Source: DATADF01 sp046263155
Lineage (GTDB): Bacteria > Actinomycetota > CADDZG01 > WHSQ01
Length of the DNA: 7,070 nucleotides
Reading direction: 5' to 3'
Assembly (NCBI GenBank): GCA_046263155.1
Contig: JBHELF010000113.1
Coordinates: 1-7,070 of the forward strand
Below are positions 6,472 to 7,070 of the stretch, one piece after another. The notes beneath the pieces were generated by a model. That model was not told the DNA's origin, ran no database searches, and saw nothing but the letters and a program-made list of their open reading frames with translations. Both the position numbers and the translations under genes were made by a program. Position 1 is the stretch's first letter, and every line of letters starts with the position of its first letter.

Positions 6472-6553
6472 CTCGCGTTCCGTCCGGCGGAGATTACGCC
6501 AGACGTTCCCCTTAACTCCTGGGTCCTCGTCCGGGCATCCCGCCGCTGAACTA
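6458..6553 (-). promoter_or_regulatory. Candidate attenuator leader RNA with antiterminator
   Basis: On the minus strand GGAGTT-AA-GGGG (6519-6508) imitates the 3' arm of the downstream terminator and can pair with its 5' arm CCCC-AC-GACTCC (6469-6458), which would prevent the terminator from forming. Between them sits a nearly perfect 9-bp hairpin with a 7-base loop (6505-6481). Upstream are a CGGG/CCCG hairpin (6532-6542) and a stretch like a tRNA D-arm, TAGTTCAGCGGCGGGATG (6553-6536). This is the layout of a mutually exclusive terminator/antiterminator switch. I cannot match it to a known riboswitch, and it lacks the T-box consensus. Downstream gene: the membrane protein starting at 6181. 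Confidence 0.45.
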
Positions 6554-6728
6554 TGTGCCTTGCTCGTAGAACCTTAGCAGATTTGCCGAACATGAGCAAT
6601 GTCGCTTGAGCACTGATCTATTCTTGCGTGCGTCGCGCGAACGGCGGGCGCATCCCACAGCGTTTCGCCAGTCACGCAGCTCGGGATTGAACTGGCGACC
6701 GCACGACTACGATTCGACCATAGACAAC

Positions 6729-6759
6729 GAGCCCGCCGCGGGTCAACCACGGCGGGCTC
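6729..6759. repeat. 10-bp perfect hairpin
   Basis: GAGCCCGCCG (6729-6738) and CGGCGGGCTC (6750-6759) are exact inverted repeats around an 11-base loop. The stem could end transcription, but neither side has a proper T tract; the minus-strand flank GTTGTCT is the nearest. Confidence 0.6.
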
Positions 6760-6822
6760 TCATGAGGTGGTTGCTATGCGTCGGAACCTATGCCACGAGG
6801 CGAAGCGCTCGACGCCACTGGC

Positions 6823-6848
6823 GCCCGCATGACCGATCGGATGCGGGC
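6823..6848. repeat. 8-bp perfect hairpin
   Basis: GCCCGCAT (6823-6830) and ATGCGGGC (6841-6848) pair exactly around a 10-base loop (GACCGATCGG). Terminator-like stem without a T tract. With the hairpin at 6729 it forms a series downstream of the tRNA gene. Confidence 0.55.
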
Positions 6849-6900
6849 CCTCCGTGTTTGGGCTCAGCGTTGGCCGAGGCCATGCGGCCGACAGGCGTCA

Positions 6901-6924
6901 GGTTGGAAATCGGGTTGGAAATCG
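6901..6924. repeat. 12-bp tandem duplication
   Basis: GGTTGGAAATCG occurs twice back to back (6901-6912 and 6913-6924). It appears to be a recent slippage duplication; no function is apparent. Confidence 0.8.
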
Positions 6925-6982
6925 GCCTCGAGGGCATGAAGAAGCCCCTCGGCGCAAGGCCGCTAAGTCGTTGTCATTTCAG

Positions 6983-7070
6983 CGGACGGGGCGGGATTCG
7001 AACCCGCGATACGGGGTTACCGTATACACGCTTTCCAGGCGTGCGCCTTCAACCACTCGGCCACCCGTCC
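6983..7070 (-). tRNA. tRNA-Ser (anticodon GGA)
   Basis: An 88-base cloverleaf. The acceptor stem GGACGGG (7070-7064) pairs fully with CCCGTCC (6990-6984), with G at the discriminator. The D-arm carries GAGTGGTTGAA. The anticodon stem CACGC/GCGTG holds loop CTGGAAA with anticodon GGA (7036-7034), reading UCC. A long variable arm (TACGG/CCGTA) marks a class II serine tRNA. The T-arm GCGGG-TTCGAAT-CCCGC is perfect. The 3' CCA is not encoded (the genomic sequence continues CT), so it must be added by nucleotidyltransferase. The promoter lies outside the window. Confidence 0.96.

Larger units (their letters stand above)
6560..6982. other. Gene-free stretch with hairpins and tRNA-like debris
   Basis: No reading frame here has a convincing start or family. 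The stretch holds the hairpins at 6729-6759, 6823-6848 and 6929-6951, the tandem repeat at 6901-6924, and a segment (6681-6730) whose minus strand resembles the 3' half of a tRNA (CCAGTTCAATCC) but with an unpaired T-stem. Confidence 0.5.

Noticed and set aside
6441..6560. T-box riboswitch or complete tRNA gene
   Set aside because: No T-box consensus and no complete cloverleaf: the acceptor 3' strand, T33 and T-loop are missing.
6207..6599. Minus-strand 130-codon frame
   Set aside because: It reads straight through the strong terminator and attenuator stems and overlaps the membrane-protein start; no recognisable domain.
6762..7070. Open plus-strand frame running to the window edge
   Set aside because: It reads antisense through the whole tRNA-Ser gene and the hairpins, with no ribosome site or protein-like composition.

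Overview
The window looks like a patchwork of two or three sequence sources. Positions 1 to about 3050 (all minus strand) resemble an alphaproteobacterium of the Sphingomonadales. They hold the N-terminal two thirds of an oligopeptidase B gene, two dispersed palindromic repeats of a kind I associate with sphingomonads, a thioredoxin-reductase-like flavoprotein, and its overlapping TetR-type regulator. Positions 3079-4704 hold a visibly more GC-rich gene for a secreted tetratricopeptide-like protein. Its family and codon style recall Gemmatimonadota or Acidobacteriota. The change of style falls in 37 bases between that gene and the TetR gene, so this is either a transfer boundary or an assembly join; the sequence alone cannot say which.

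The intergenic stretch 4705-4802 carries a 43-bp near-perfect palindrome (4742-4784). It contains a sigma70-type promoter on each strand with the same 17-base spacing. Leftward it would drive the TPR gene. Rightward it faces a 38-codon reading frame that is essentially only the helix-turn-helix of a TetR regulator, a decapitated and truncated regulator or a mini-protein. This looks like the remains of a divergent regulator/target pair around a shared operator.

From 4990 to 6181 there are two convergent genes of unknown function and lower GC: a 162-aa soluble protein (+) with a very strong ribosome binding site and an Asp6 tail, and a 199-aa protein with one membrane segment (-). The latter lies downstream of a minus-strand RNA leader (about 6434-6553) that appears able to form either a strong intrinsic terminator or a competing antiterminator stem. 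That leader is the best candidate here for an undescribed regulatory system.

The right end (6560-6982) has no convincing gene. It contains several strong hairpins, a 12-bp tandem duplication and decayed tRNA-like sequence, followed by an intact tRNA-Ser(GGA) gene at 6983-7070 (minus strand) whose 5' end coincides with the window edge. Unknown genes beside a tRNA gene are common in accessory DNA, but no integrase or att repeat is visible.
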